DNA of 64,000 nucleotides, taken from assembly GCF_000381825.1 (NCBI RefSeq), contig NZ_KB907122.1:1-64000 (forward strand). The letters are read 5' to 3'. Shown piece by piece: positions 1-8,242 of the stretch (position 1 is its first letter; every line of letters begins with the position of its first letter). The translations under genes were made by a program, and so were the position numbers. The notes beneath the pieces are model-generated. The model saw only the letters and a program-made list of their open reading frames with translations, searched no databases and had not been told where the DNA came from. The stretch is from Thioalkalivibrio sp. ALJT. GTDB lineage: Bacteria > Pseudomonadota > Gammaproteobacteria > Ectothiorhodospirales > Ectothiorhodospiraceae.

Positions 1-628
1 CAAGGTCCACGACATCGTGGGGCTGTACATGCAGCCGCCGGATCGCGCACTGGTGCTGTGCGTCGATGAAAAGAGCCAGATTCAGGCCCTGAACCGGTCT
101 CAACCGGCCTTGCCGTTAACGTTTGGCCATCCCGAGACCCGCACGCATGACTACCTGCGCCATGGCACGACGACCTTGTTCGCGGCACTGGATGTGGCCA
201 CCGGCGAAGTGATCGGCAAACTCCAGAGAAGACATCGCGCAAAGGAATTCCTGGCGTTTCTCAACGAGATCGACCGTCAAATTCCGGCCGACCTCGACGT
301 CCATCTCATCATGGACAACTACGGCACCCACAAAACCGAAAAAGTGCGTGCGTGGTTCGCTGCGCGGCCGCGTTACCATGTGCACTTCACGCCCACCTCG
401 GCGTCATGGATCAACTTGGTTGAACGCTTCTTCGCGCTCATCTCGGAACGCTGGATCAAACGCGGTTCGCATCGCAGCACTCGGGAACTCGAGGATTCCA
501 TCCGCGAATACCTGGAGACATACAACGATGAACCCCGACCGTTCATCTGGCGCAAAACCGCCGACCAGATCATCGCCTCCATCGCCCGTGTAAGCGAGCG
601 CCTCAATAATACTGCGAACTATTGTTAA
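1..628 (+). mobile_element. IS630-family transposase, C-terminal part (5' end outside window)
   Basis: This is the catalytic part of a DDE transposase; the reading frame is open to the first base, so the N-terminal helix-turn-helix region lies outside the window. The visible acidic triad is CVDEKSQ, then LIMDNYGTH, then SASWINLVE, with 35 residues between the second Asp and the Glu, the arrangement of the IS630/Tc1-mariner superfamily. The text [10 protein letters not shown] is also typical of IS630 transposases. The protein ends at a normal TAA at 626-628 and appears intact over the part seen. Members of this family insert at TA dinucleotides. A TA-flanked inverted-repeat element starts only a few bases downstream, so the two may be mechanistically linked (inference). 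Confidence 0.93.
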
Positions 629-634
629 GGGGCA

Positions 635-922
635 TTAGGGAGACGCTGATTTAATCGCACGTCCGCGCTCGAGTCGCTTTTGCGTGCGAACAAGGCGCGG
701 TGACTGCCGTGCAGTCATTCTGCACAAGGGAACCGCAACACCGTTCCCGCGCAAAAGCGGCCGAGCCCCCGCTTTCAATAGCTTGTGGGGTTGGTGGCCC
801 CTGTTCCCCGAGCCTGCGTTGCGCCGCTTGCGGGTAGAACCACTACCCGCTGCACGACGCGCCTTGCCTCGGAAAACAGGGGGCACCAACGCGGACGTGC
901 GATTAAATCAGCGTCTCCTTAG
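635..922. mobile_element. MITE-like inverted-repeat element, family 1 copy A
   Basis: The two ends, 635-667 and 890-922, are inverted repeats matching at 31 of 33 positions, with a perfect 29-bp core (639-667 against 890-918). Each end is bordered by a TA dinucleotide (636-637 and 920-921), the target duplication expected of IS630/Tc1-mariner transposition. The roughly 280-bp interior has no credible gene. It contains further internal inverted segments and is about 85 percent similar by eye to a second copy at 47821. An IS630 transposase ends seven bases upstream. The likeliest reading is a non-autonomous element mobilised in trans by an IS630-type transposase. Confidence 0.8.
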
Positions 923-1028
923 TCTTTTCTTAACACGCCCGCCCCCACCCCACGTGCAAAACCCGGCGTAGTAGGGGAACATGGGCAGTCCAGAGCGAAA
1001 CCTCCCAACCCAGCCCCGGAGGCCATGT

Positions 1029-3146
1029 ATGTCACGCGACAGGGCCGCATCCCTCGGTTGTCCGACTCCTGGCCTCGCGGCCTCGAGCCAATGGGCCGGC
1101 ATGGCCGGGTTGTCGATCGTGCAGCGCGAGCAATTAGTGGAGATGATCGTACCTCGCGTGCTGGCGCACCTCGAACGCTGCCTGACGACCACGCGTACGG
1201 AATGGGAAGCCGGTCGTTCCTGGGGAACTTCCAACCAGAACACCATGCTTTGGGCAACCGACTTCGGCATGTTCGAAAAGCGTGCACTGCGGGATTTCCG
1301 GGACAACCTGACCGAGGACTTCCGCAGCAACGACTACCCCCCGCAATACGAGTTCTCCGGCATCGCCTTCGCCGACCAGGATGACGGGCTCGCAATCCTG
1401 GATGACTACCAGTCCACCCGGCGGTCGCTGCGCCACAAGCTGGAAGGCGCGATACGCGAAAACAATCGCTATTCGCATTTCGTGTTCACCCGGGCCGCAC
1501 AGGAAAGAAACCGTTTCGAGCATGCAAACTGGGCGCCCTGGTCACCTCTGCACTGGTACGAACGGCTGATCGAGATCGGCGAACTCTACTTCGGCAAGAG
1601 CGAGATGACGCTGGACCTGATGCGCGCCTACCTGGACTGCATGCAGAAGACCGCCTCCCCTACCCTGGCGCTCGTCGTCGAGGCCATCGAACACTGCGGA
1701 CTGGTCAGTACGCCGCGGGCCGATCCGGAGTCCGTCGCGACGCTGCGCCAGAATGCCTCCTGGAAACACCTGGCCGGCACCCACGCACAGACGACGGAGC
1801 AGGACAACGCCGGCAATGCGCCCGAAGACGCGGCCGCAGCGACATGGCAACCCGCCACCCGCGCGGTCTCGGTGCAGGAACCCGCGAACATGCCGGATAC
1901 CGGAGCGGATCCGGCCCAGTGGGCCGCATGGGCCTCGAACATGCGGCAGTCGCCCCTGTTCCGCGCCACCGGGTCGGACACCACAGAAACCACCACCCCC
2001 ATGACCGCCTACGTGGTAGCGGATGACCAGTCGGATCCACGTGCCGCATTGGCGCCCTTCATCCACGACCTGCTCCAGGGCCTGTTCGATCACATCTTCC
2101 GCGAGGTCGGCTTCAATCCGGCCGTACGCGCGCTGATCAGCGAAATGCAGTACCCACTGGCCACTGCCGTGATCCGCGACCTCGGGTTCTTTCGCGACCG
2201 CTCGCACCCCCTGCGCCTGTGGATCGGCAGCCTGATCAACGTCGCCATCCGTATTAACCCGGAGACCGGTGCCGACGACGAGGCAGTGGAACGCTATCTG
2301 GACCGCATCCGGCAGTCGATCGAACAGCTGCGCAACCAGGCAGACCAGATCGACCGCGATGCCGCCAGCACCCTGATGCAAGAGTTTCTCGAAAGCGTCG
2401 AGGCCGAGGATGCACTCTGGCACGAACGCCAGATCACCCAGATCGACCTCCCGCATACGGAGGAATGGGCCGAACAGGCTCGACGCAACCTCGCACTGGC
2501 AGCACTGGAGACCGGTGCAGACTTGCCGGAATCCGCGGCAACGGAGATCTTCCAGTCCTGGGAGACCGTACTGGCAGTGGAACATAACACCGGCGAGGTC
2601 GGTGAAGCCCTGCACCGATCGCTGCGCCAGGTCGTGCGCCATATCTGCAACATGGCCAGTGCCGCCGAGGTCAACCCGCTGGTCGCCGAGACCCGGGAAA
2701 ATGCGCATGCCGCAGGACTGCCCAAGGACCGCATCCGCGATCTGGTGCAACATCTCGGCAAGGCCCACCTGTTCCGCCTGCGTGCGGGGGACGACACCCC
2801 GCGTTTCGACCCGCGCGCCCGTCTGCAGACGCGGGAATCGGTCCGCTACGAAGACGACGACCCGACCCTGCACCAGGACCGGGACGATGATCACGTATTC
2901 GCGGCCATCAGTCTGGCTATCGGTGACTGGTTCGAATTCACGGACGACGACGGCGAGAACCCGTTGCGTCTGGCACTGCTCTGGCGCGGAGAGACCACCC
3001 GGCGCTTCTTCTTCCTGTCGCTGGATGGCGTCCATGCCCGCCGCTACAGCCTGCAGGGCGTGGCTCAGGAATTGCGCCAGGGCCGTATGCGCGCGTTACC
3101 GCAAGACAACCCTTTGGACGCCATCATCGAGGCCCCCGGCAGCTGA
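1029..3146 (+). CDS. DUF1631 family protein
   Basis: This 705-residue protein carries the DUF1631 signature in the middle (GFNPAVRALISEMQYPLATAVI followed by FFRDRSHPLRLWIGSL) and the PilZ-like C-terminal end typical of the family (LALLWRGETTRRFFFLSLDG, then a Gly-Arg-Met-Arg tail). It has no signal peptide or membrane segment and should be cytoplasmic. No biochemical role is established for the family; some databases carry the misleading name thymidine phosphorylase. I chose the ATG at 1029 because GGAGG lies six bases upstream. An in-frame ATG at 981 would add 16 residues and has a weaker site. The stretch between about residues 230 and 320 is low in conservation and looks like a linker. 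Confidence 0.85.
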   Translation: MSRDRAASLGCPTPGLAASSQWAGMAGLSIVQREQLVEMIVPRVLAHLERCLTTTRTEWEAGRSWGTSNQNTMLWATDFGMFEKRALRDFRDNLTEDFRSNDYPPQYEFSGIAFADQDDGLAILDDYQSTRRSLRHKLEGAIRENNRYSHFVFTRAAQERNRFEHANWAPWSPLHWYERLIEIGELYFGKSEMTLDLMRAYLDCMQKTASPTLALVVEAIEHCGLVSTPRADPESVATLRQNASWKHLAGTHAQTTEQDNAGNAPEDAAAATWQPATRAVSVQEPANMPDTGADPAQWAAWASNMRQSPLFRATGSDTTETTTPMTAYVVADDQSDPRAALAPFIHDLLQGLFDHIFREVGFNPAVRALISEMQYPLATAVIRDLGFFRDRSHPLRLWIGSLINVAIRINPETGADDEAVERYLDRIRQSIEQLRNQADQIDRDAASTLMQEFLESVEAEDALWHERQITQIDLPHTEEWAEQARRNLALAALETGADLPESAATEIFQSWETVLAVEHNTGEVGEALHRSLRQVVRHICNMASAAEVNPLVAETRENAHAAGLPKDRIRDLVQHLGKAHLFRLRAGDDTPRFDPRARLQTRESVRYEDDDPTLHQDRDDDHVFAAISLAIGDWFEFTDDDGENPLRLALLWRGETTRRFFFLSLDGVHARRYSLQGVAQELRQGRMRALPQDNPLDAIIEAPGS

Positions 3147-3206
3147 GACCCCGATGCAGCGCATACCGCGCACGGGCAAGTTCATCCGCTATCCCACCGG
3201 CGCCTG

Positions 3207-3587
3207 TTAATCCGTGGGGTCGCAGGCATGTTCCTTCAGGATATCCAGCGGGATCACCGCCAGGGTCTCCTCGTGGGTGGCACGCAGAAAGACGCCCGGC
3301 GCCACCCCGGCCTTGTAGGCCTCCAGCCAGCGCGCCGCACACAGGCACCAGCGGTCCCCGGCCGCCAGCCCGGGGAAACCGAACGCCGGCACCGGCGTCA
3401 TCAGGTCGTTCCCTCGCGCCAGGGAGAAGTCCAGGAACTCGCGCGTGAGCTCCGCGCAGACGGTATGCATGCCCTGGTCGTCGTAGCCGGTGGCACAGTG
3501 GCCATCCCGGTAGAACCCGGTCACCGGGTCCTGTCCACAGGCCTCCAGTGGTCCGCCCAGTACGTTCACCGATCGAAATGGCTGCAT
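3207..3587 (-). CDS. DUF2237 family protein
   Basis: This 126-residue protein matches the DUF2237 family along its whole length. The hallmarks are NVLGGPLEAC near the N-terminus, DPVTGFYRDG, RGNDLMTPVPAFGFPGL and GDRWCLCAARW, with several conserved cysteines that could bind a metal or form disulfides. It is probably cytoplasmic, as no signal peptide is seen. The function is unknown. The start at 3587 is preceded by GGGAGAG and begins right before the conserved block; an upstream extension of 22 residues in the same frame is not family-like. It is convergent with the DUF1631 gene, about 60 bp away. Confidence 0.9.
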   Translation of the reverse strand: MQPFRSVNVLGGPLEACGQDPVTGFYRDGHCATGYDDQGMHTVCAELTREFLDFSLARGNDLMTPVPAFGFPGLAAGDRWCLCAARWLEAYKAGVAPGVFLRATHEETLAVIPLDILKEHACDPTD

Positions 3588-3759
3588 GGGTCTCTCCCGC
3601 TTTACGTGATCTACAGGATAACGGAGCCACGCACGGATGCGGCGAGCGGTCACTCGGGCCGCGGGAATTCAGTCGCCCCCGCCTGGTGCAGGCACGCCGG
3701 TAACACCCACGCACCCGGTGGAGGTGTGCCGCCGCAACCGATGCAACGGCGCCAGGGCC

Positions 3760-5295
3760 TCACTCCGCCGCCTTCGGCGGCCCCGCATCCCCCTTCCCGG
3801 AGGACTCCGGGCGCGAGGCATTGATGGCGCGCTGGAACACCCAGCTCTTGATCTCCCGGATCTGCTCCATCATGGTCCGCGACAGCGGTACGGTATCGAT
3901 CACATTGCGGATCACGTCGCGCTGATTGAAGGTCCGATCCTCGCGATAGGCGTCGATACGCGCCGATTTCACGGCCTGCTCGATCTCCGCTCCGCTCCAG
4001 CCCTCCGTGCTCGCCGCCATGTAGTTCAGGTTGAAATCCTCGAGGTGGCCTCCGTGGCGCAGCACATGAATGCGCAGGATCTCCTTGCGCTCGTCCACAT
4101 TGGGCAGATCGAGGAAGAACAGCTGGTCAAACCGGCCCTTGCGCATCAACTCGGCCGGGAGCTGCTGGATACGGTTCGCCGTCGCCGCCACGAACACCCG
4201 TGGCGATTTCTCCTGCAGCCAGGTCAGAAAGCTGGAAAAGATATTCACATTGCCCGCGCTGCCTGCAGCATGACTGTCAAAGCCGAATGCATTTTCCAGC
4301 TCGTCCACCCACAGCACCATCGGTGCGATCTCTTCCGCGATCCGAGTGGCCCGTGCGAAGGCGTATTCCGGCGTACCGAAGCTGCCGGACAGCACCAGAC
4401 TCATATCCAGCCGCACCAGCGGCAGGTTCCAGGCGGTGGCGATGGCCTTGGCCGCCATACTCTTGCCACAGCCGCTCACGCCCATGAACAGCACGCCAGC
4501 GGGGAGTGGCACCTTGTCACGCCAGGCCTTCTCGCTGAACAGGTCGGCCCGGGTGCGCACCCACTCCTTCAGGTTTTCCAGCCCCCCGATCTGATCCAGC
4601 GACGGCTGCGGCGGATAGAGCTCCAGGCAGCTCTCCTTGCGCAGAATCTGCCCCTTCTCCTCCTGAACCGCGGCCAGCATCTCGGCCTCGGGCATTGGCT
4701 TGCCCCGGAACAGACGGGCACTCAGATGCCCGACCTCGTTCAGCGACAGCCCGCGCATCCCCGCAGCCACGCGGAATAACTGGTCACGCGGGATCTCCTG
4801 CGCACCCCGGGTGACCGCAAGCTGTTCCAGCACCTCGCTTTCGGTGGGCAGATCCATCTCGACCAGAAAGACCTCTTTCTTCAGGATCTCCGGCAGTTTC
4901 AACAGCGGGCAACTGAGAAACACCACCGTGCGGCCGCCCTTCAACCGGTAGTAGAGGTCGCGGACCCCGCGTACCAGCGCAGGGTTTGCATCGAACCAGG
5001 TGGGCAGATCCTTGAGCAACACCATGCGCGGCTCCGCGTCCGGACCTGCTGATACCCGGGCCACCGCCGCCAACGGGTCGGCGGTCGGCGCTGCCGGGTC
5101 ATCGTCGGCGCCAAACCCGTGGCTGGCCGACCAGACCCGCAAGTGCCCGTCCTCACCGTAGTACGAGCGCGCCACGGACCGCAGCAAACGTTCCATCCGG
5201 TCCTCGTCCCAACCAAGCAGGTAGAACACCGGATAGTGCGACTGCAGGCCGCGCAGAATCTTGCGGGCTGTCTGGTTCTCGAGCCTGCCGGCCAA
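3760..5295 (-). CDS. Ycf46-like AAA+ ATPase
   Basis: This 511-residue protein has a divergent N-terminal region (residues 1-230) and one AAA+ module. Walker A is GVSGCGKS at about 272-279, Walker B is MVLWVDELE at about 326-334, sensor 1 is ATANR at about 371-375 and the arginine-finger segment is MRKGRFD at about 384-390. The architecture matches the Ycf46 group, named from chloroplast genomes; the cyanobacterial member has been linked to inorganic carbon use. The start is a TTG at 5295 because GGAGGAG sits seven to eight bases upstream; the ATG overlapping that site is in another frame. The C-terminal 15 residues are Pro/Ser/Gly-rich. A role in carbon or stress metabolism here is only a suggestion. 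Confidence 0.85.
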   Translation of the reverse strand: MAGRLENQTARKILRGLQSHYPVFYLLGWDEDRMERLLRSVARSYYGEDGHLRVWSASHGFGADDDPAAPTADPLAAVARVSAGPDAEPRMVLLKDLPTWFDANPALVRGVRDLYYRLKGGRTVVFLSCPLLKLPEILKKEVFLVEMDLPTESEVLEQLAVTRGAQEIPRDQLFRVAAGMRGLSLNEVGHLSARLFRGKPMPEAEMLAAVQEEKGQILRKESCLELYPPQPSLDQIGGLENLKEWVRTRADLFSEKAWRDKVPLPAGVLFMGVSGCGKSMAAKAIATAWNLPLVRLDMSLVLSGSFGTPEYAFARATRIAEEIAPMVLWVDELENAFGFDSHAAGSAGNVNIFSSFLTWLQEKSPRVFVAATANRIQQLPAELMRKGRFDQLFFLDLPNVDERKEILRIHVLRHGGHLEDFNLNYMAASTEGWSGAEIEQAVKSARIDAYREDRTFNQRDVIRNVIDTVPLSRTMMEQIREIKSWVFQRAINASRPESSGKGDAGPPKAAE

Positions 5296-5594
5296 TATCC
5301 GTCTCCTCCATCGACACCTGTATCGAGTGTACCGATCCGCGCCAGCACGCGCGCCGGAAGTCCGCCGCCACCCGCGCGTGACCGTTACATCACCGTATCA
5401 AGCCGGGGTAACCCGCATCCGGTCGCGGAGCCCCGACACGGGCCCGCGGTCACCACATGGATACGGTCATCCCGACCTGCCACCATGGAAATCGGTAGCA
5501 CATGGCCAAAGGCCCGACATCCCGCAGGCCCGCTTGATGGAACCCCTGCTCCGGCGTAAGGTCCTTCTCAGAACAGACTCTCGTGAGAATCCCG

Positions 5595-5918
5595 ATGTTC
5601 AACCTGCTGCGTGCCCGTTCCACCTACAGTGACCAGCGTTTTCAGTTCTCCCTGCTGATGCTCGCCACAGGCATCGTGCTGACCCTGCAGAACCCTGTAG
5701 CGCAGGAGTCCGCCATGGAACTTTTTTCCAAGGTTGAAGTGCCGAATTTCGCCCAGGTACAGGACATGCGACCGCAGCTGCCACCGCCCTGGATGGAAGG
5801 CGACCAGCTCGCCAGCGAGGACACCGACTCCAGCCCGGTAGTCACCGTACTGGAGCGCGAAGGCATCCGCAGCGCCGATCTGCGCGAACGCCCGACCCGC
5901 GAAGCGGCGGCCGAGTAG
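5595..5918 (+). CDS. hypothetical protein with one hydrophobic segment
   Basis: A possible 107-residue protein that I do not recognise. Residues 18-33 (FSLLMLATGIVLTLQN) could form a membrane helix or an uncleaved signal; the rest is acidic and proline-rich (LPPPWMEGDQLASEDTD). Codon use and third-position GC look like those of neighbouring genes. The start is uncertain: ATG at 5595 or GTG at 5583, neither with a strong ribosome binding site. It is divergent from the AAA+ gene, separated by about 300 bp in which I see no other feature. Confidence 0.5.
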   Translation: MFNLLRARSTYSDQRFQFSLLMLATGIVLTLQNPVAQESAMELFSKVEVPNFAQVQDMRPQLPPPWMEGDQLASEDTDSSPVVTVLEREGIRSADLRERPTREAAAE

Positions 5919-6318
5919 GCCCGCCCCAAAATCCCTCAGGGAGCGGGTTCAAGCCAGCCGGGACAACGGCCGCGCCCCAGCGGCACGTGCCCCGCTTGTC
6001 CGGACCGGCTGCAGCGGCTTCCCTTTCGTAGATCCGAAGCGCACCACGGAACGCCCGTCGTCCCGTGCAGCGTACCGATACCGACCATGCCCCGCTCTTA
6101 AACACCGGGCCAGCACGCCTTCGCGAGCGCCCGGCGCCCCATGCCGGGCGTCACCACATTGGCCCGACCAATGCCGCCCACCCGGCTGCTGGGTGAACGC
6201 TGGGCCGCCCCGCGCGACATCCAGCTGCCGGGGATCGATTCAGTAGTGTGCACCGGCCCCCATGCCGCAACGCACAGGAACGGGCTATGCTGGCAGGACA
6301 GCGATTCAGGAGAAACGC
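5919..6318. other. intergenic stretch of 400 bp with one strong hairpin
   Basis: No gene is supported here. The only structure I see is a 7-bp GC hairpin at 6129-6149 (GCCCGGC, 7-nt loop, GCCGGGC). It has no T tract, so calling it a terminator would be weak. Confidence 0.4.
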
Positions 6319-6666
6319 ATGAGCGAACTCGCAGCCCGACTGCGGAGCATCCGCAACCGCCTGGCCAGCCTGGAGGCGCTGGCCAGAGACGACCAGGCCG
6401 CTGCGGCGCATCGGCTCGCGGCCGAACTGACGCGCGAACTGAATCAGGCGCTGGAGGCCGCCGCCGGCCCCGAGGGGCACGCAGACGCGCGCGGCGCCGG
6501 GGAGCCACAAGCCCCGCGCGACCCGATCGAGAAGTGCCCACGCTGCACCCTGCGCAGCTTCACCTTCCAGGACGGCACGATCCGCGAGCGTGCCGCTGAA
6601 CCGGGGCGCTATGAGGCCCAGTACCTCTGCATGAGCTGCGGTCACGAGGCCTGGCGCCGCCTGTAG
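6319..6666 (+). CDS. small zinc-ribbon protein
   Basis: The 115-residue product has an N-terminal helical, probably coiled-coil half (residues 1-50, rich in Leu, Ala, Arg and Glu) and a C-terminal half with two cysteine pairs, CPRC and CMSC, spaced about 33 residues apart like a TFIIS-type zinc ribbon. The aromatic residues around TFQDG and the ending HEAWRRL are consistent with a treble or ribbon fold. AGGAG lies six bases before the ATG, which decides the start. I do not recognise a named family; zinc binding is inferred from the cysteines. Confidence 0.75.
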   Translation: MSELAARLRSIRNRLASLEALARDDQAAAAHRLAAELTRELNQALEAAAGPEGHADARGAGEPQAPRDPIEKCPRCTLRSFTFQDGTIRERAAEPGRYEAQYLCMSCGHEAWRRL

Positions 6667-6726
6667 TCCGGGGCGAACACCGGGCCCCTTCACCCCATCG
6701 CGACCGGCAGACGCGGGCCGCCCGGG

Positions 6727-6797
6727 AGTCGGTCGGATGTGGGCGCTCGTCGCGAGCGCAAGGCAGGAGATCCGTCCCGAATCCGACAGGCTCCTAG
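6727..6797. repeat. family 2 inverted repeat, copy a (partial)
   Basis: Its right end reads CCGACAGGCTCCTAG and is followed inward by the family core GGACGGATCT (on the minus strand). The left end GTCGGTCGGATGTGGG is a decayed form of the same end. The stop codon of trxC (TAG, 6794-6796) lies inside the boundary of the repeat. It may serve as a transcription stop for trxC. Confidence 0.6.
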
Positions 6798-7228
6798 CCG
6801 TGCGCCCGCACCCAGCGCACGATGTCGGCCGCACCCATCGCACCGGCCTGGCGCGCCACCTCACGCCCGCCGCGAAACAGCACCAGGGTCGGAATGCTGC
6901 GAACCGCGAACTGCTGCCCCAGGACCGGTTCCGCCTCGGTGTCCACCTTGGCCAGGCGCAGTGCCGGCTCCAGTTCGGCGGCCGCCTGCTGGAACTGGGG
7001 GGCCATCATCTTGCAGGGGCCACACCACGGCGCCCAGAAATCCACCAGCAAAGGGATATCGCTGCGCTCCAGATGGCGACGGAAATTGGCCGCGGTCAGG
7101 ACCACCGGCGCAGCCGCAAACAGCGGCTGGTGGCACTGGCCACACCGCGGCCCGCCTTCCATACGCGCGGCGGGAATCCGGTTCACCGCATCACAATGCG
7201 GACAGACAACATGCAGAACTTCACTCAT
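6794..7228 (-). CDS. trxC: thioredoxin 2 (TrxC)
   Basis: This 144-residue cytoplasmic thiol-disulfide oxidoreductase has the N-terminal zinc-binding module of thioredoxin 2, with CPHC at residues 9-12 and CGQC at 29-32. A standard thioredoxin domain follows, with active site WCGPC at 68-72 and the cis-proline segment RSIPTLVLF. TrxC reduces protein disulfides and takes part in oxidative stress defence, recycled by thioredoxin reductase. The start at 7228 is preceded by GAGG at a suitable distance; an upstream in-frame ATG would add 25 residues foreign to the family. Its stop codon lies in a family 2 repeat. Confidence 0.95.
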   Translation of the reverse strand: MSEVLHVVCPHCDAVNRIPAARMEGGPRCGQCHQPLFAAAPVVLTAANFRRHLERSDIPLLVDFWAPWCGPCKMMAPQFQQAAAELEPALRLAKVDTEAEPVLGQQFAVRSIPTLVLFRGGREVARQAGAMGAADIVRWVRAHG

Positions 7229-7411
7229 AACAACCTCGCAAGAAGCCGAATAAAGCCACGCTGGCTTTCGGGACCCCACGCTGCACAGCCGCTTCTGGTA
7301 CACCTTTGTACGGACAAAGAAGGCTGCAACTCAATCCGGACTCCTTGTCGCAGCCCGATGGGTACCGCCATTACCCGGAGTCTACCGTGAGAGCGGCACA
7401 GGCCTGGCACA

Positions 7412-8083
7412 TCAGGGCCGGCGGAGACGTAACAGGAGCCCGCCCACCAGCCGGTGCGTCAGCCACCAAACCGCCATGCACACGGCCATCACCACGGCCA
7501 GCCACGCCAGCGGGTGCATCCATTCCTGCACCTGCCCGCCGGGCCCCAGCACCCAGTTCACATTGTTATCGGCATCCGCAAGCCAGTAGGTCAGCAGCAG
7601 GATGCCCCAACCCAGCAACAGCATGTAGCGCCAGGCACTCGGATCATACCCAAGGCGCCAGACCAGCCAGATCAGCACAAACGGAAGCGGCAGGTGGTAA
7701 AGCGACAACAGCCGCACGAACAGCGGGATATCAGGGTTGAACATGTAATGCACAATCCCCAGCGGTGCCCAGCCCCACACCACCATGCTCAGCAGGAAGT
7801 CCAGCACCCAGCCCAGTTCCAGCAGCACCACCGCCACCAGCATCATGCTGGCGATACGGCGGCTCTCCAGCCAGCTTGCAAGCAGCCCGCCCAGCAGCGC
7901 CACGTTGGAAAACCACAGAAAGTTGAACCAGCCGTGCACCGCCGCATACACCGGCACCAGGACCAGTACGAAGACCAGATACCCCCACTTGAAACCCTGC
8001 GGGAGCCTGCCCGCGCCCAGCGTCGTACCCTGTTGTCTCAACGTGCTTGCTCCCGGCTGTACCCCGTAGCAGGGTAGCAGCAT
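7412..8083 (-). CDS. integral membrane protein of unknown function
   Basis: The 223-residue product has about six hydrophobic helices, beginning with the segment YLVFVLVLVPVYAAV and ending with AWLAVVMAVCMAVWWL, so it is an inner-membrane protein. Short loops contain conserved-looking aromatic and charged residues (WLESRR, MFNPDIPLF, DADNNVNW). I do not recognise the family. The start is uncertain because the first 30 residues are not hydrophobic and no clear ribosome binding site is seen; it begins close to a family 1 repeat that may separate it from the divergent patatin gene. Confidence 0.7.
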   Translation of the reverse strand: MLLPCYGVQPGASTLRQQGTTLGAGRLPQGFKWGYLVFVLVLVPVYAAVHGWFNFLWFSNVALLGGLLASWLESRRIASMMLVAVVLLELGWVLDFLLSMVVWGWAPLGIVHYMFNPDIPLFVRLLSLYHLPLPFVLIWLVWRLGYDPSAWRYMLLLGWGILLLTYWLADADNNVNWVLGPGGQVQEWMHPLAWLAVVMAVCMAVWWLTHRLVGGLLLRLRRP

Positions 8084-8104
8084 GCCCCCAATCGCGGATC
8101 CAGA

Positions 8105-8212
8105 TACATGCTCGCGCTCGAGTCGTTTTGCGCGCGTTTCATGCGCGGTAACCGCCGCGCGGTGACTCTGCTACAGGCGAGCCGCAACGCCGTGCGCGCG
8201 AGCGTGTACATT
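8105..8212. repeat. family 1 short derivative (108 bp) in the patatin promoter region
   Basis: The element begins TACATGCTCGCGCTCGAGTCG and ends GCGCGCGAGCGTGTACATT, so its ends are inverted repeats of one another. The same strings occur in the copy at 47838 onward, including the inner segment GCCGCAACGCCGTGCGCGCG. It lies 30 bp before the patatin start, where promoter elements would be expected. Confidence 0.6.
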
Positions 8213-8242
8213 AGCCCATATTCCCCCGTAATCGGCGAGTCG

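Noticed and set aside
1542-3035. Long open frame on the minus strand opposite the DUF1631 gene
   Set aside because: Its translation is low-complexity and matches no family; it is the usual antisense shadow in GC-rich DNA.
5930-5965. GGGTTCAAGCC resembling a tRNA T-loop
   Set aside because: No T stem, anticodon arm or acceptor stem could be built around it.
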